This document shows, one piece after another, positions 1 through 7,566 of a stretch of DNA of 64,000 bases (positions are counted from its first letter, which is position 1; each line of letters starts with the position of its first letter). The translations under genes and the position numbers were made by a program. Source of the DNA: Clostridiaceae bacterium AM27-36LB (GTDB taxonomy: Bacteria; Bacillota; Clostridia; Lachnospirales; Lachnospiraceae). The stretch lies in the NCBI GenBank assembly GCA_003480725.1, contig QUJQ01000003.1, positions 369,082-433,081 on the forward strand. The letters are read 5' to 3'. The notes below the pieces were generated by a model that ran no database searches, was not told where the DNA came from, and saw only the letters and a program-made list of their open reading frames with translations.

Positions 1-535
1 TGCAATGGATCAGTTCCTCCACATGCTTCACACCCCGTTCGGTCGGTGCATCAGGAAATCTTGCAACTCCGTCTTCCTCCAGAGTCACACCCTTGACTTC
101 CAGAAACAGACGATGTTCTCCCTGCTCCAGATAAAAGTCAAACCGGGAATTGCCGTATCGGGTCTCCGAACGGATTGATGTGGTCATGTCGTAGCATTCT
201 AATGCATCTGCTGCCCATCCTTTAACAGCTGATGCCTGTCCGGCACGCGCCAGACCGCCACCTCGGATCCATTCTTCTGCGACTCTGTTCGGTATCTGAG
301 AATCCATATTGATGATGGTTCCTGCCTTATCCACAGCGATCAGATCCAGTGCCGTCTTACGATTCGGGTTTTCATTTCGCTGCACCCAGATCTTTGCCTC
401 GGGTACCAGAAGTTCCCGGCAGCGCCCCGTATTTTTTACGTGACAGATCTCAATCCCCCGGGAAGTTTCCACCTGTGCTATGAACCGATTAGGTCTTGAT
501 TTAAATATTGCTTCTTCTATTCTCTCGTAAATCAT
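1..535 (-). CDS. sfsA: SfsA family protein (partial, C-terminus beyond left edge)
   Basis: I translated this from the minus strand because it runs off the window. The product starts MIYERIEEAIFKSRPNRF and contains the SfsA signatures KNTGRCRELL (about residues 36-45), SRFDFYLEQGEHRLFLEVKG and GVARFPDAPTERG. About 178 residues are present of the roughly 230 usual for the family. SfsA proteins are putative nucleic-acid-binding or nuclease-like proteins whose role is poorly defined; the E. coli name refers to sugar fermentation stimulation. No Shine-Dalgarno precedes the ATG; a promoter sits so close that the transcript may begin at the start codon (see the regulatory entry). Confidence 0.88.
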   Translation of the reverse strand, partial: MIYERIEEAIFKSRPNRFIAQVETSRGIEICHVKNTGRCRELLVPEAKIWVQRNENPNRKTALDLIAVDKAGTIINMDSQIPNRVAEEWIRGGGLARAGQASAVKGWAADALECYDMTTSIRSETRYGNSRFDFYLEQGEHRLFLEVKGVTLEEDGVARFPDAPTERGVKHVEELIHC

Positions 536-541
536 GGAGTT

Positions 542-571
542 AGTATAGCACAAATGCTTGATTTCTCTCAA
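542..571 (-). promoter_or_regulatory. sfsA promoter, possibly giving a leaderless mRNA
   Basis: Reading the minus strand, a -35 TTGAGA (571-566) is followed after 18 bp by an extended -10 TGC TATACT (-10 at 547-542). The expected start point falls at about 536-535, which is the A of the sfsA ATG at 535. There is no GGAGG-like site between promoter and start codon. The promoter call is sequence-based; leaderless initiation is inference. Confidence 0.6.
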
Positions 572-627
572 TGTTTTTATTAGAATGATGCCAGGCAGGA
601 TTGTGCGAGTGCGCAGCACGGAACAAT

Positions 628-709
628 CCGTAGGGCTTCATCCACTTTGTGAATGATGCTCTGAATCATTATTTCGATGGAACCCGCCGTAGGGCATCAT
701 TCATTTTAT
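628..709. repeat. Imperfect direct and inverted repeat upstream of the HAD gene
   Basis: CCGTAGGGC followed by T/A and TCAT occurs twice (628-641 and 687-700). TGAATGATGC at 650-659 is the inverse of GCATCATTCA at 694-703, so a 10-bp stem can form around a 34-nt loop. Just upstream, ATTGT and ACAAT around 600-627 form another small inverted repeat. The stretch 536-729 contains no convincing gene; it looks like a small intergenic palindromic repeat in the 5' region of the HAD gene. Confidence 0.4.
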
Positions 710-729
710 CAAACAAAAGGAGATTTTTC

Positions 730-1359
730 ATGAAAACTGATGGAATTATTTTAGATATAGACGGAACCCTGTGGGATTCCACACCGATCGTGGCAAAAGC
801 CTGGAATGAAGTCATTGCCCAAAGAAAAGATGTGCCAGTCCGTCTGACCGCCAAACAGCTGACCGGTCTCTTCGGCCGCACATTGGAGGTGATCGCAGAT
901 ATGATCTTCCCCTTTTTAGAAAAAGAAGATCGTTATACCCTTATCAATTCCTGTTGCGACCGGGAACATGAACTGCTCTACGAATGCGACGATGACATTC
1001 TCTATCCCGGTGTAGCTGACATCATCCGTTCCCTGTCCGCAAAAGTGCCTCTGTTTATCGTAAGCAACTGCCAGAGCGGATATATTGAGCTGTTTCTTAA
1101 AAAGACCGATCTTAGTTCCTTCATCACAGACTTTGAGTGTGCAGGAAATACCGGACATCCCAAGGGATACAATATCCGCCTGGTCGCAGACAGAAATCAT
1201 CTGGAACATCCGGTCTATGTGGGCGATATCGACGGAGACCGCGTGGCATCCGAAGAAGCTGGCGTTCCATTCTGTCACGCCTCTTACGGATTCGGTGAAG
1301 TCGATCACGCAGATTATGTGATCAAAAATTTTTCTGAATTAAAAAGCATATTTGAATAA
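730..1359 (+). CDS. HAD-superfamily hydrolase
   Basis: A 209-residue phosphatase-type HAD protein. Motif I is DIDGT at residues 9-13, motif II is the serine of VSNCQ near 111-115, a candidate motif III lysine lies near 145, and motif IV is GDIDGD near 165-170. The helical cap between motifs I and II puts it in the phosphoglycolate phosphatase/beta-phosphoglucomutase-like subgroup, but the substrate cannot be told. The start at 730 is chosen because AAAGGAGA lies at 716-723; an in-frame upstream start at 649 would cross a repeat and lacks a ribosome site. The gene ends in a strong hairpin terminator shared with the convergent neighbour. Confidence 0.85.
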   Translation: MKTDGIILDIDGTLWDSTPIVAKAWNEVIAQRKDVPVRLTAKQLTGLFGRTLEVIADMIFPFLEKEDRYTLINSCCDREHELLYECDDDILYPGVADIIRSLSAKVPLFIVSNCQSGYIELFLKKTDLSSFITDFECAGNTGHPKGYNIRLVADRNHLEHPVYVGDIDGDRVASEEAGVPFCHASYGFGEVDHADYVIKNFSELKSIFE

Positions 1360-1371
1360 AACTCAATACCT

Positions 1372-1432
1372 GAATCATCAGTGTAAAATACTATAAGACT
1401 TCTATTTTACATTGATGATTCTTCTTTTTTTT
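1372..1432 (+). terminator. Rho-independent terminator after the HAD gene
   Basis: An 18-bp stem pairs 1372-1389 with 1404-1421 (one G-U pair) and is followed by a T-rich run to 1432. The 3' arm lies inside the last codons of the convergent AAA/nuclease gene, so the terminator and that C-terminus share sequence. Confidence 0.8.
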
Positions 1433-3010
1433 GTCATAGCCAATTCCAACTGCAAGAATTCGACCCGTATATGGATCATCAGTTCCAATCTTTCCCTTGA
1501 ATTTTAAAGCATATCTTTTTTCTTTAATTTGTTGAATAGCTTCTTCTGGTGTATGATCTACCTTTAATTCCAAAATCAGGCAATCTGCTTTCTTATCCTC
1601 TGGATAGAAAATAAAATCCACATATCCAGTTCCTGCTTTTTCTTCCCGTTCAATACGATATTGATCCCTTGCCGACAAATAAACCAAATTCACGATTGCT
1701 GATAACTCAGTCTCATGATTGTAAGATAAAATAGGAATTTCTGTATCATGAACATATCCAAGGATTTCTTCCATCGTTTTGGTATCTCCAGCCAATGTTG
1801 CAGCAAGCATCTTGTCTGATTCTTTCGCAAGTCGATATACATAACCCAAAGATGGCTCCTTTAGCAGCATTTCATCAAATTTTTCCATCAACTCCCGGTT
1901 TGGTATGCTGACTTTTCCATCTCCATAACTCAAAAATCCATACACAACCATAGCAGAAAAAATTTCATCCTTGGTAGCCAGATTCATGGAAGTAGATGCA
2001 TACTCCTGCACTTTTGCTGGTACAGCTTCTCCAGCTGCCATCAATGCAAGGTCATCTCTCACATCCGCCACATTATGCTCAATATAATAGAAAATTTCAT
2101 CATAAGGGCCTGCACTGGTCCAGTAATTTCCAAGATTATTAAATTGTAATGCAAATACAACAGACCTTGGATTGTACACTCGTACCCCAGATTTCGTCTG
2201 ATAACCATTGTACCACTGCCTTAAGCCATCTCTGGTAACACATGGCAATAATTTCTGCTGTTTGCAATTCTCGATATATTTATCAAAAAGCCTGTCAACT
2301 TCCTCATCCGTAAAGCCAAAATACTGGCTGAACATAGATTGATTGACCATAGTAAATTCCGCGAACATATTCAGTTCAGATCCGCTGGAATACTTCGCAA
2401 TTGGAAGAATACCTGTCATATAGGTGAACTGTACATAAGGTTGATCCTTAAGCAGTGTATTTAAAAAAGAAATATAACGGTGCTTATCCGTATCCGTAAT
2501 ATATTTCTTATGAAAAATACAATCCCACTCATCCAACACAAAAATAAAACGATCCCCTGTCTGATTAAAAATTCTGGTAAAATCTTCTGTAACAGAGCCT
2601 TTTTCCCTGAATACAATCTGTGAATATGCCTGATGCAGATCTTCTCTGAGCAGTTCCTTGATCGTATCAATATATTCCTGATAGCTATCGCTGTCCTCAT
2701 TATTTTTGCTGAAATCTATATAAATCATATTATAATGATTTAAGTTTTCTGCATAACCAAAAACTTCTGAAATATTCAATGAGTCAAAAATGTTTCCTGC
2801 CTCATTGCCTTTTCCGAAAAATGCTCCTATCATATTTGCCGCCATCGTTTTTCCAAATCGACGAGGTCTTGTAATACAGATGTGTGAATTTCCTGCAGCC
2901 ACCATAGGAAACAATTCCTTCAAAAGCATGGTTTTATCCACAAAATACGGTTTCTTTATCTCACTTTTATATAAAGAAAATGCCGATGTACTATTCAAAT
3001 AGAATCCCAT
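1391..3010 (-). CDS. AAA-ATPase-like / PD-(D/E)XK_9 nuclease-domain protein
   Basis: About 539 residues. The N-terminal AAA-ATPase-like domain carries the family Walker A variant RPRRFGKT at residues 48-55 and a hydrophobic strand ending DEWD as likely Walker B. The C-terminal part has a PD-(D/E)XK_9 core with YVDFIFYP and ILELKVD. Proteins of this architecture are numerous and paralogous in gut Clostridia and Bacteroidetes; their function is not established. The start at 3010 (MGFYLNS) follows GGGGTG by nine bases; a start seven codons upstream at 3031 is possible. No recombinase or partner toxin gene is adjacent. Confidence 0.85.
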   Translation of the reverse strand: MGFYLNSTSAFSLYKSEIKKPYFVDKTMLLKELFPMVAAGNSHICITRPRRFGKTMAANMIGAFFGKGNEAGNIFDSLNISEVFGYAENLNHYNMIYIDFSKNNEDSDSYQEYIDTIKELLREDLHQAYSQIVFREKGSVTEDFTRIFNQTGDRFIFVLDEWDCIFHKKYITDTDKHRYISFLNTLLKDQPYVQFTYMTGILPIAKYSSGSELNMFAEFTMVNQSMFSQYFGFTDEEVDRLFDKYIENCKQQKLLPCVTRDGLRQWYNGYQTKSGVRVYNPRSVVFALQFNNLGNYWTSAGPYDEIFYYIEHNVADVRDDLALMAAGEAVPAKVQEYASTSMNLATKDEIFSAMVVYGFLSYGDGKVSIPNRELMEKFDEMLLKEPSLGYVYRLAKESDKMLAATLAGDTKTMEEILGYVHDTEIPILSYNHETELSAIVNLVYLSARDQYRIEREEKAGTGYVDFIFYPEDKKADCLILELKVDHTPEEAIQQIKEKRYALKFKGKIGTDDPYTGRILAVGIGYDKKKKNHQCKIEVL

Positions 3011-3088
3011 GTTCACACACCCCGCTTTCATTTCTTCTATGATAACAAATGCCAGATAAAACCGTCAACTCTGATTTCTCCTACATTT

Positions 3089-3943
3089 TCACAATGAAAA
3101 TAAATCCCTCACCTGCATCTCGGTCTTCTCAAGTACATCATCCACCACACCTGCAGACCGCAGATATTGGTATTCATCTCTGGTTCCAGTGCCATGCGGG
3201 ACAAGATATGCTCCCGCATCACTGCCCAGTCCGATATGCGCCCCCAGCTTCGCCGCCTTTTTTACATTTTTCATCTGAAGATCCAGATTTTTCTGGATCT
3301 CTTCGTCCGGAAACCGACCACAGCCCAACAGATTTCCTACTGGTGCAAAGGTTGGGAACCAGGCCGTTCCACGCTCTACCAGAAGCGACAGCGTCTCATC
3401 TTCCATGAAAAATCCATGTTCCAGACTGTCCACACCTGCTTCCAATGTTTCATAACAGGTCCGGTCACCGTTGCAGTGCGCCATTACTGCCATTCCGGCT
3501 TCATGAGCCGTATCAATCATGAATCGGATCCATTCCCGGTCAAGTCCAGGTTCTGTCAAAGTTCCTGCATGAGCAAAATCCAGAATCCCGCTGACCATGA
3601 TTTTGATAAAATCTGCGCCTTCTTCTTTGGCCCGCTTTACCAGTTGTACATATTCTGCCCGGTCTGCGAACGGGTGTCCCACGATTCCACCATAATGCCC
3701 TTTCAGATGAATGGCAAACACCGGTGTCCGATAGTCAATGCCATATTCCGCTGCCACGGATCTAGCATAGCGCGAAGCTCCCCAGGCATCTCCCCCATCT
3801 CTCACAAATGTGATCCCTGCTTTCTGATATGCCTCCAGATGGGTTCTCACTGCCTCCTGACATACTCCATTCTTATGCAGTGCTACTGCCGCTTTATAAT
3901 TCATTCCGTCCATGATCACATGGGCATGACATTCTCCAAACAT
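3089..3943 (-). CDS. Amidohydrolase-family metal-dependent hydrolase
   Basis: About 284 residues, a TIM-barrel amidohydrolase. Metal ligands visible in order are HAH at 6-8, Lys114 in DFIKIMVSG (the usual carboxylated lysine), His156 in AHCNG, His176 in SLEHG and Asp242 in GSDAG. This complete set suggests an active binuclear enzyme of the imidazolonepropionase/prolidase-like group. The protein is shorter than typical members because it lacks the N-terminal part of the small beta domain. AAGGAG lies nine bases before the ATG at 3943, so that start is preferred over the one three codons upstream, which overlaps the ribosome site. Substrate unknown. Confidence 0.8.
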   Translation of the reverse strand: MFGECHAHVIMDGMNYKAAVALHKNGVCQEAVRTHLEAYQKAGITFVRDGGDAWGASRYARSVAAEYGIDYRTPVFAIHLKGHYGGIVGHPFADRAEYVQLVKRAKEEGADFIKIMVSGILDFAHAGTLTEPGLDREWIRFMIDTAHEAGMAVMAHCNGDRTCYETLEAGVDSLEHGFFMEDETLSLLVERGTAWFPTFAPVGNLLGCGRFPDEEIQKNLDLQMKNVKKAAKLGAHIGLGSDAGAYLVPHGTGTRDEYQYLRSAGVVDDVLEKTEMQVRDLFSL

Positions 3944-4022
3944 GTGGTTCATCTCCTTCTCTGTCGTTCATTTTACCATGTTTTCTGTCATTTTTCCATG
4001 TCTGACATCCCAACATGTCTTT

Positions 4023-5204
4023 TTACGGATACATGGAAAAATCCAGTGTCCGCTCATATTTTTCTGCCGCCGGGTCTTTCATTTCATAGATGCGTCTCCA
4101 CTCCTTTGTCTCGTCATTTCTGGCTGTCTCGGACTGATTTTGATAGAGGAATCCCATAATCTGATAGCAGTCGATCCAGATCTCATTGTCACTATCCTTC
4201 TGGGATTCATCAAAGATGAGCTGCATGCCAACATGCAGATGTGTCTGGTCAATGTTGTTGACATCTTCTTTGGTGCTGTAACCGGTATGTCCCATGTAAC
4301 CGATCACATCCCCGGCCAGCACTACCGACCCTTCCTTCAATTCCGGCTGATAGGGAAATCCTTGCCGCAGATGGGCATAGTAATAATACCGTTTCTTATC
4401 AAAACTGCGGATCCCAATGCGCCAGCCTCCATACTGATTCCAACCAAGCGCCTCCACATATCCAGATTCCACACAGACCACCGGTGTTCCCACCTGACCC
4501 ATCATATCGTGTCCCAGATGTTCCCTCCGATAACCGTAGCTGCGTGATGCACCAAAATCATCATAATCCGTATAGGGAAATCCCTTTGCAATGGGATGAA
4601 ATGCTTTCAGCCCATAACGCTTCTGTGTAACCTTTCTTCCCTGTGCGTCCGGCTCCTCAATCTCATATTCACCTACCATTCCTCCCAGTACCGTCTCATA
4701 AACTTCTCTGTAATATGGAAAATATTCAAGATCCTCCGTCAGTTCTTCCAGCTTCTTCCCGAATTCCACTTCCGTCTCCAGTTCTTCCATGCATTTACAG
4801 ACCGTCCGGTCATCTCCAAACTTTCCACCTGTATGTGCCGCTGTCCATGCCAGCAGATCGATCCAGCTGATATGCCGATTCGTTCCGTATGTATCCCGAT
4901 CATACTCATAGCTCTCTGTCAGAGCAAACTTGGAGACCGTAAAGTCCACCCACTTGATATAGTCTTTTGTTGTATTCTCTTCACTTGCTTTGTCTGCATT
5001 TTCGCTCATCTGTGTTTCCCCAATCTGACCATTTTTCTTTGCCAGATTACTGGAAGTCAGTACCAGAATCTCTTCGTCTTCAGAAGTCTGCTCCGTCAGA
5101 ATCTTATCTACTAAAGCAGTTAGTCTATCCTTCTTCACAGACCAGAAACAAGTGCTTCCAAACACCGCCAGAATCAATAAATCAGTGATAATAACCTTCT
5201 TCAA
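4023..5204 (-). CDS. M23-family (LytM/lysostaphin-type) metallopeptidase, membrane-anchored
   Basis: 393 residues starting with a TTG codon. A hydrophobic N-terminal segment (about 6-22) should anchor or export the protein. The C-terminal peptidase domain has the zinc motif HLGHD (229-233), a YAHL strand near 277-280 and the catalytic HLH at 322-324, so the enzyme looks intact and likely cuts peptide cross-links in peptidoglycan. The region from 40 to 200 has no domain I recognise. An upstream in-frame stop excludes a longer ATG start; AAGGATGG precedes the TTG at a rather long distance, so the exact start is uncertain. Confidence 0.85.
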   Translation of the reverse strand: MKKVIITDLLILAVFGSTCFWSVKKDRLTALVDKILTEQTSEDEEILVLTSSNLAKKNGQIGETQMSENADKASEENTTKDYIKWVDFTVSKFALTESYEYDRDTYGTNRHISWIDLLAWTAAHTGGKFGDDRTVCKCMEELETEVEFGKKLEELTEDLEYFPYYREVYETVLGGMVGEYEIEEPDAQGRKVTQKRYGLKAFHPIAKGFPYTDYDDFGASRSYGYRREHLGHDMMGQVGTPVVCVESGYVEALGWNQYGGWRIGIRSFDKKRYYYYAHLRQGFPYQPELKEGSVVLAGDVIGYMGHTGYSTKEDVNNIDQTHLHVGMQLIFDESQKDSDNEIWIDCYQIMGFLYQNQSETARNDETKEWRRIYEMKDPAAEKYERTLDFSMYP

Positions 5205-5277
5205 AACTGCTGTATTCCCATCCTTTTTTCATCATTCTATGTGTAAAAAAAGGGTTTCATGTCCACCTAATTTTTAT

Positions 5278-5347
5278 TTGACACCCCCCGTAAACTGTGG
5301 TAGTCTAATCATGTGCCGTTTGGCACGATTTATTTTAAGGAGGTACC
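5278..5347 (+). promoter_or_regulatory. csp promoter and short structured leader
   Basis: -35 TTGACA at 5278-5283, 17-bp spacer, extended -10 TGG TAGTCT (-10 at 5301-5306). The short leader contains a hairpin GTGCC-GTTT-GGCAC (5313-5326) followed by AAGGAGG at 5337-5343. The hairpin ends about ten bases before the ribosome site, where a temperature-dependent fold could matter for translation, as is known for other cold-shock mRNAs. Confidence 0.65.
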
Positions 5348-5551
5348 ATGATGAACAAAGGTACAGTAAAGTGGTTCAACAATCAGAAAGGATACGGATT
5401 TATCTCTGATGAGCAGGGAAATGATGTATTCGTTCATTACTCAGGTCTGAACATGGATGGATTCAAATCCCTCGAAGAAGGCCAGGCTGTTGAATTCGAA
5501 GTAGTTAACGGAGCAAAAGGACCGCAGGCTACTAACGTAACCAAACTCTAA
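5348..5551 (+). CDS. Cold-shock protein (CspA/CspB family)
   Basis: A 67-residue single cold-shock domain. RNP1 is KGYGFI (14-19) and RNP2 is VFVHY (27-31); the family length is 65-70 residues. These small OB-fold proteins bind single-stranded RNA and DNA and act as RNA chaperones in the cytoplasm. Two adjacent ATG codons (5348 and 5351) can serve as start; AAGGAGG at 5337-5343 fits either. The gene stands alone with its own promoter and a strong terminator, as expected for an abundant independently regulated transcript. Confidence 0.95.
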   Translation: MMNKGTVKWFNNQKGYGFISDEQGNDVFVHYSGLNMDGFKSLEEGQAVEFEVVNGAKGPQATNVTKL

Positions 5552-5655
5552 TCTGAACATTTACAGATTCTTATGTTAAAATAAATATAAGCACACTGTT
5601 CTTATATGTGTTTGAATTTGAGAATTATGCAGAATGCTGGGACTGGAAAAAACAG

Positions 5656-5700
5656 AAACCCCTCAGAGTTGCCGCTCTGAGGGGTTTCGTTTGTTTTTTG
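5656..5700 (+). terminator. Strong terminator after csp, usable in both directions
   Basis: A perfect 13-bp stem (5656-5668 with 5675-5687) closes loop TTGCCG and is followed by a T-rich run to 5699. On the opposite strand the stem is also followed by a T tract, so it can end the convergent amidase transcript too. Confidence 0.9.
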
Positions 5701-5775
5701 AACCATTATGGAACTGTTTTCTCTCTTGCCTATTGGCAATTGTAGCATATGCCTTTTTCCATTGCAATATTCTTT

Positions 5776-6921
5776 TTATCTTCCAAAATACCGGTCAATG
5801 CCATCTGCGATTCCTGCTGCCATCAGATTCTGATAATCCTCAGTAGCCATCTTCAGATCTTCATCTGGATTGGTCATATAACCCATCTCGATAATAGTCA
5901 CCGGCACACTTGCCCAGTTGATACCGCTCATGGTGTCAGTTTCCCACACACGTTCTCTCTTTGCACCGGTCTTTTCCACGAAGCAGTCAAGTACATCTGT
6001 GGACAGCTTGTAGCTCTGATCGTGCAGATTTCCATTGTAGGGATTCGAGGCAGTCTGGCAGATAGTCATGGCTCCATGGACACTGCTGCTGTCTGATCCG
6101 TTGGCATGGATCCGAATAAAAGCACCTGCTCCTGCCTGATTGGCAATGGCTGCACGCTCGCTGTTGCTTATATTCACATCATTGGTAGTCCGACACATGA
6201 GTACATCATACCCGCGGTTCACAAGCTCCGTCTGAAGCTTCAGTGCCACCGCCAGTGTCAATTCATATTCCTTCAGACCGCTGGCTTTACCGGAAGTTCC
6301 GCCTGCCACCTTTGCCTTGGTCTGGGATGCACCTGGTCCAATCGGTTCTTTCTCAGAATTGCCTTTCTGCTGATGTCCTGCATCGATCACCACCAGATTG
6401 CCGTTCGGTTCGCCGGGGACAGCTGCCTGTGCTGTGTCCGCAGCGGTTTCCTTCTTTTTTTCCGTTGTCAGATATGCACTGGCAACATAGTATACTTGTC
6501 CGTCCATGATCACCGTGCTCCATTCTCCATCATCTGCCACTCGTTGTGCAGACTGACCTGCGCCTAGATTTGATATAATTTCACTGTCCATGGATGGCTG
6601 GTTACGTACTCTTACTTTTGTGGTTGCCCAGACCGTCTCTGCCTCGGACAAATCAAAATCATCTGCGGTGACTGTATCTGTCGCATCCGCCTCTGGCATG
6701 TCTACAACTACCGGATTCTGCATGGCATCTTCTGTATCTGTTTCATTACCAGCATCTTCTCCTTCTGCATTCTCGTCGTCTGTCTCTGCTTCGGCCTGTG
6801 ATTCATCTGCTATCTCTGTCGGTTCCTGTACTCCCACATCCGCACTGCTGCTTCCGCAGCCAGTCAGTCCAAGAACTCCTACAGTCAATAATAGTACTGC
6901 CAGATATTTGATTCGTTTCAT
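5776..6921 (-). CDS. N-acetylmuramoyl-L-alanine amidase lipoprotein (SH3 + Amidase_3)
   Basis: 381 residues. A lipoprotein signal peptide ends in LTGC (Cys22). An acidic linker rich in D, E and T (30-90) leads to a bacterial SH3 domain (about 97-152) and then an Amidase_3 domain from about 176. Zinc and catalytic residues are visible as IDAGHQ (His183), the Glu in GLKEYEL (near 218), RIHAN (His272) and IIEMGYMTN near the C-terminus. It should cleave the muramoyl-alanine bond of peptidoglycan from the outer face of the membrane. GGAGG precedes the ATG. It faces csp convergently and is 33 bp from the DUF3783 gene behind it. Confidence 0.92.
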   Translation of the reverse strand: MKRIKYLAVLLLTVGVLGLTGCGSSSADVGVQEPTEIADESQAEAETDDENAEGEDAGNETDTEDAMQNPVVVDMPEADATDTVTADDFDLSEAETVWATTKVRVRNQPSMDSEIISNLGAGQSAQRVADDGEWSTVIMDGQVYYVASAYLTTEKKKETAADTAQAAVPGEPNGNLVVIDAGHQQKGNSEKEPIGPGASQTKAKVAGGTSGKASGLKEYELTLAVALKLQTELVNRGYDVLMCRTTNDVNISNSERAAIANQAGAGAFIRIHANGSDSSSVHGAMTICQTASNPYNGNLHDQSYKLSTDVLDCFVEKTGAKRERVWETDTMSGINWASVPVTIIEMGYMTNPDEDLKMATEDYQNLMAAGIADGIDRYFGR

Positions 6922-6954
6922 ATGGTTTCACTCCTCCTGTTCGTACCAGACTTA

Positions 6955-7368
6955 CTATTTGTTTTCAGATTTGTTTCCACCAAGGTTCATCATGCTCATT
7001 CGCTCTTTCATCAGTTCCATAATAAGATTTCGCACTGTCCAGTCCTTATTGTGAAGCGTCACGATTGCTTTTAAAGGAGTCGGTTCTATTTTCTGCTGAC
7101 GATATTCCTTCAGAAACTGATCAAGCAACACTTCTGGCAGACCTGAAAAGATTAAATATTCCGGCAGATCCAGCATCACAAATGGAACTTCCTTTTTCGC
7201 ACCCATTGCTGTCAGTGGATCAATCCCCGCCAGAACACCTACTTTTTCATCTGCATCCTTTGTCTGTATTTCCTTTGTATGAACACCCAGCTTTTTACAC
7301 AACGCGGTGATCTGCTGTGCTTTCTTCTCATCCTTAATAGAATATAACACCAATGGTGTATATGTCAT
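6955..7368 (-). CDS. DUF3783 domain protein
   Basis: 137 residues, soluble, with no signal or membrane segment. The core resembles DUF3783: PFVMLDLPEYLIFSGLPEV and LKAIVTLHNKDWTVRNL in the middle and C-terminal half. Members are small proteins of unknown function common in Clostridia. It ends 33 bp before the amidase gene on the same strand, so the two may be co-transcribed, although nothing functional links them. GGAGG lies before the ATG at 7368. Confidence 0.75.
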   Translation of the reverse strand: MTYTPLVLYSIKDEKKAQQITALCKKLGVHTKEIQTKDADEKVGVLAGIDPLTAMGAKKEVPFVMLDLPEYLIFSGLPEVLLDQFLKEYRQQKIEPTPLKAIVTLHNKDWTVRNLIMELMKERMSMMNLGGNKSENK

Positions 7369-7501
7369 GTTTTTCCCTCCTGACTCAGAATCTTTATACT
7401 TTTTAGAAAACCTTTATTTCGTGACCACACTTTCGTCACATTTTTTTATTATGATAATACTCGTAACAGGAACACATCAGTATTTCATTCATAACACTTT
7501 A

Positions 7502-7566
7502 GGGGACTCAAATATGAGTCCCCACTCCCTCGAAAGTTCAGGACTCTGTGATCAGAGTCCTTTTTT
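7502..7566. terminator. Tandem hairpins with interchangeable arms below the symporter gene
   Basis: Hairpin A pairs 7502-7510 with 7515-7523; hairpin B pairs 7541-7548 with 7553-7560 and is followed on the plus strand by six T. Both stems share GGACTC/GAGTCC, so the inner arms can also pair with one another. The symporter stop codon (7552) lies inside hairpin B. The region probably ends the symporter transcript; the shared arms are noted as a finding. Confidence 0.55.

Noticed and set aside
3167..4159. Long plus-strand open frame opposite the amidohydrolase
   Set aside because: It is antisense to a gene with complete metal motifs, has no ribosome site and encodes a low-complexity Cys/His/Phe-rich product typical of an antisense shadow.
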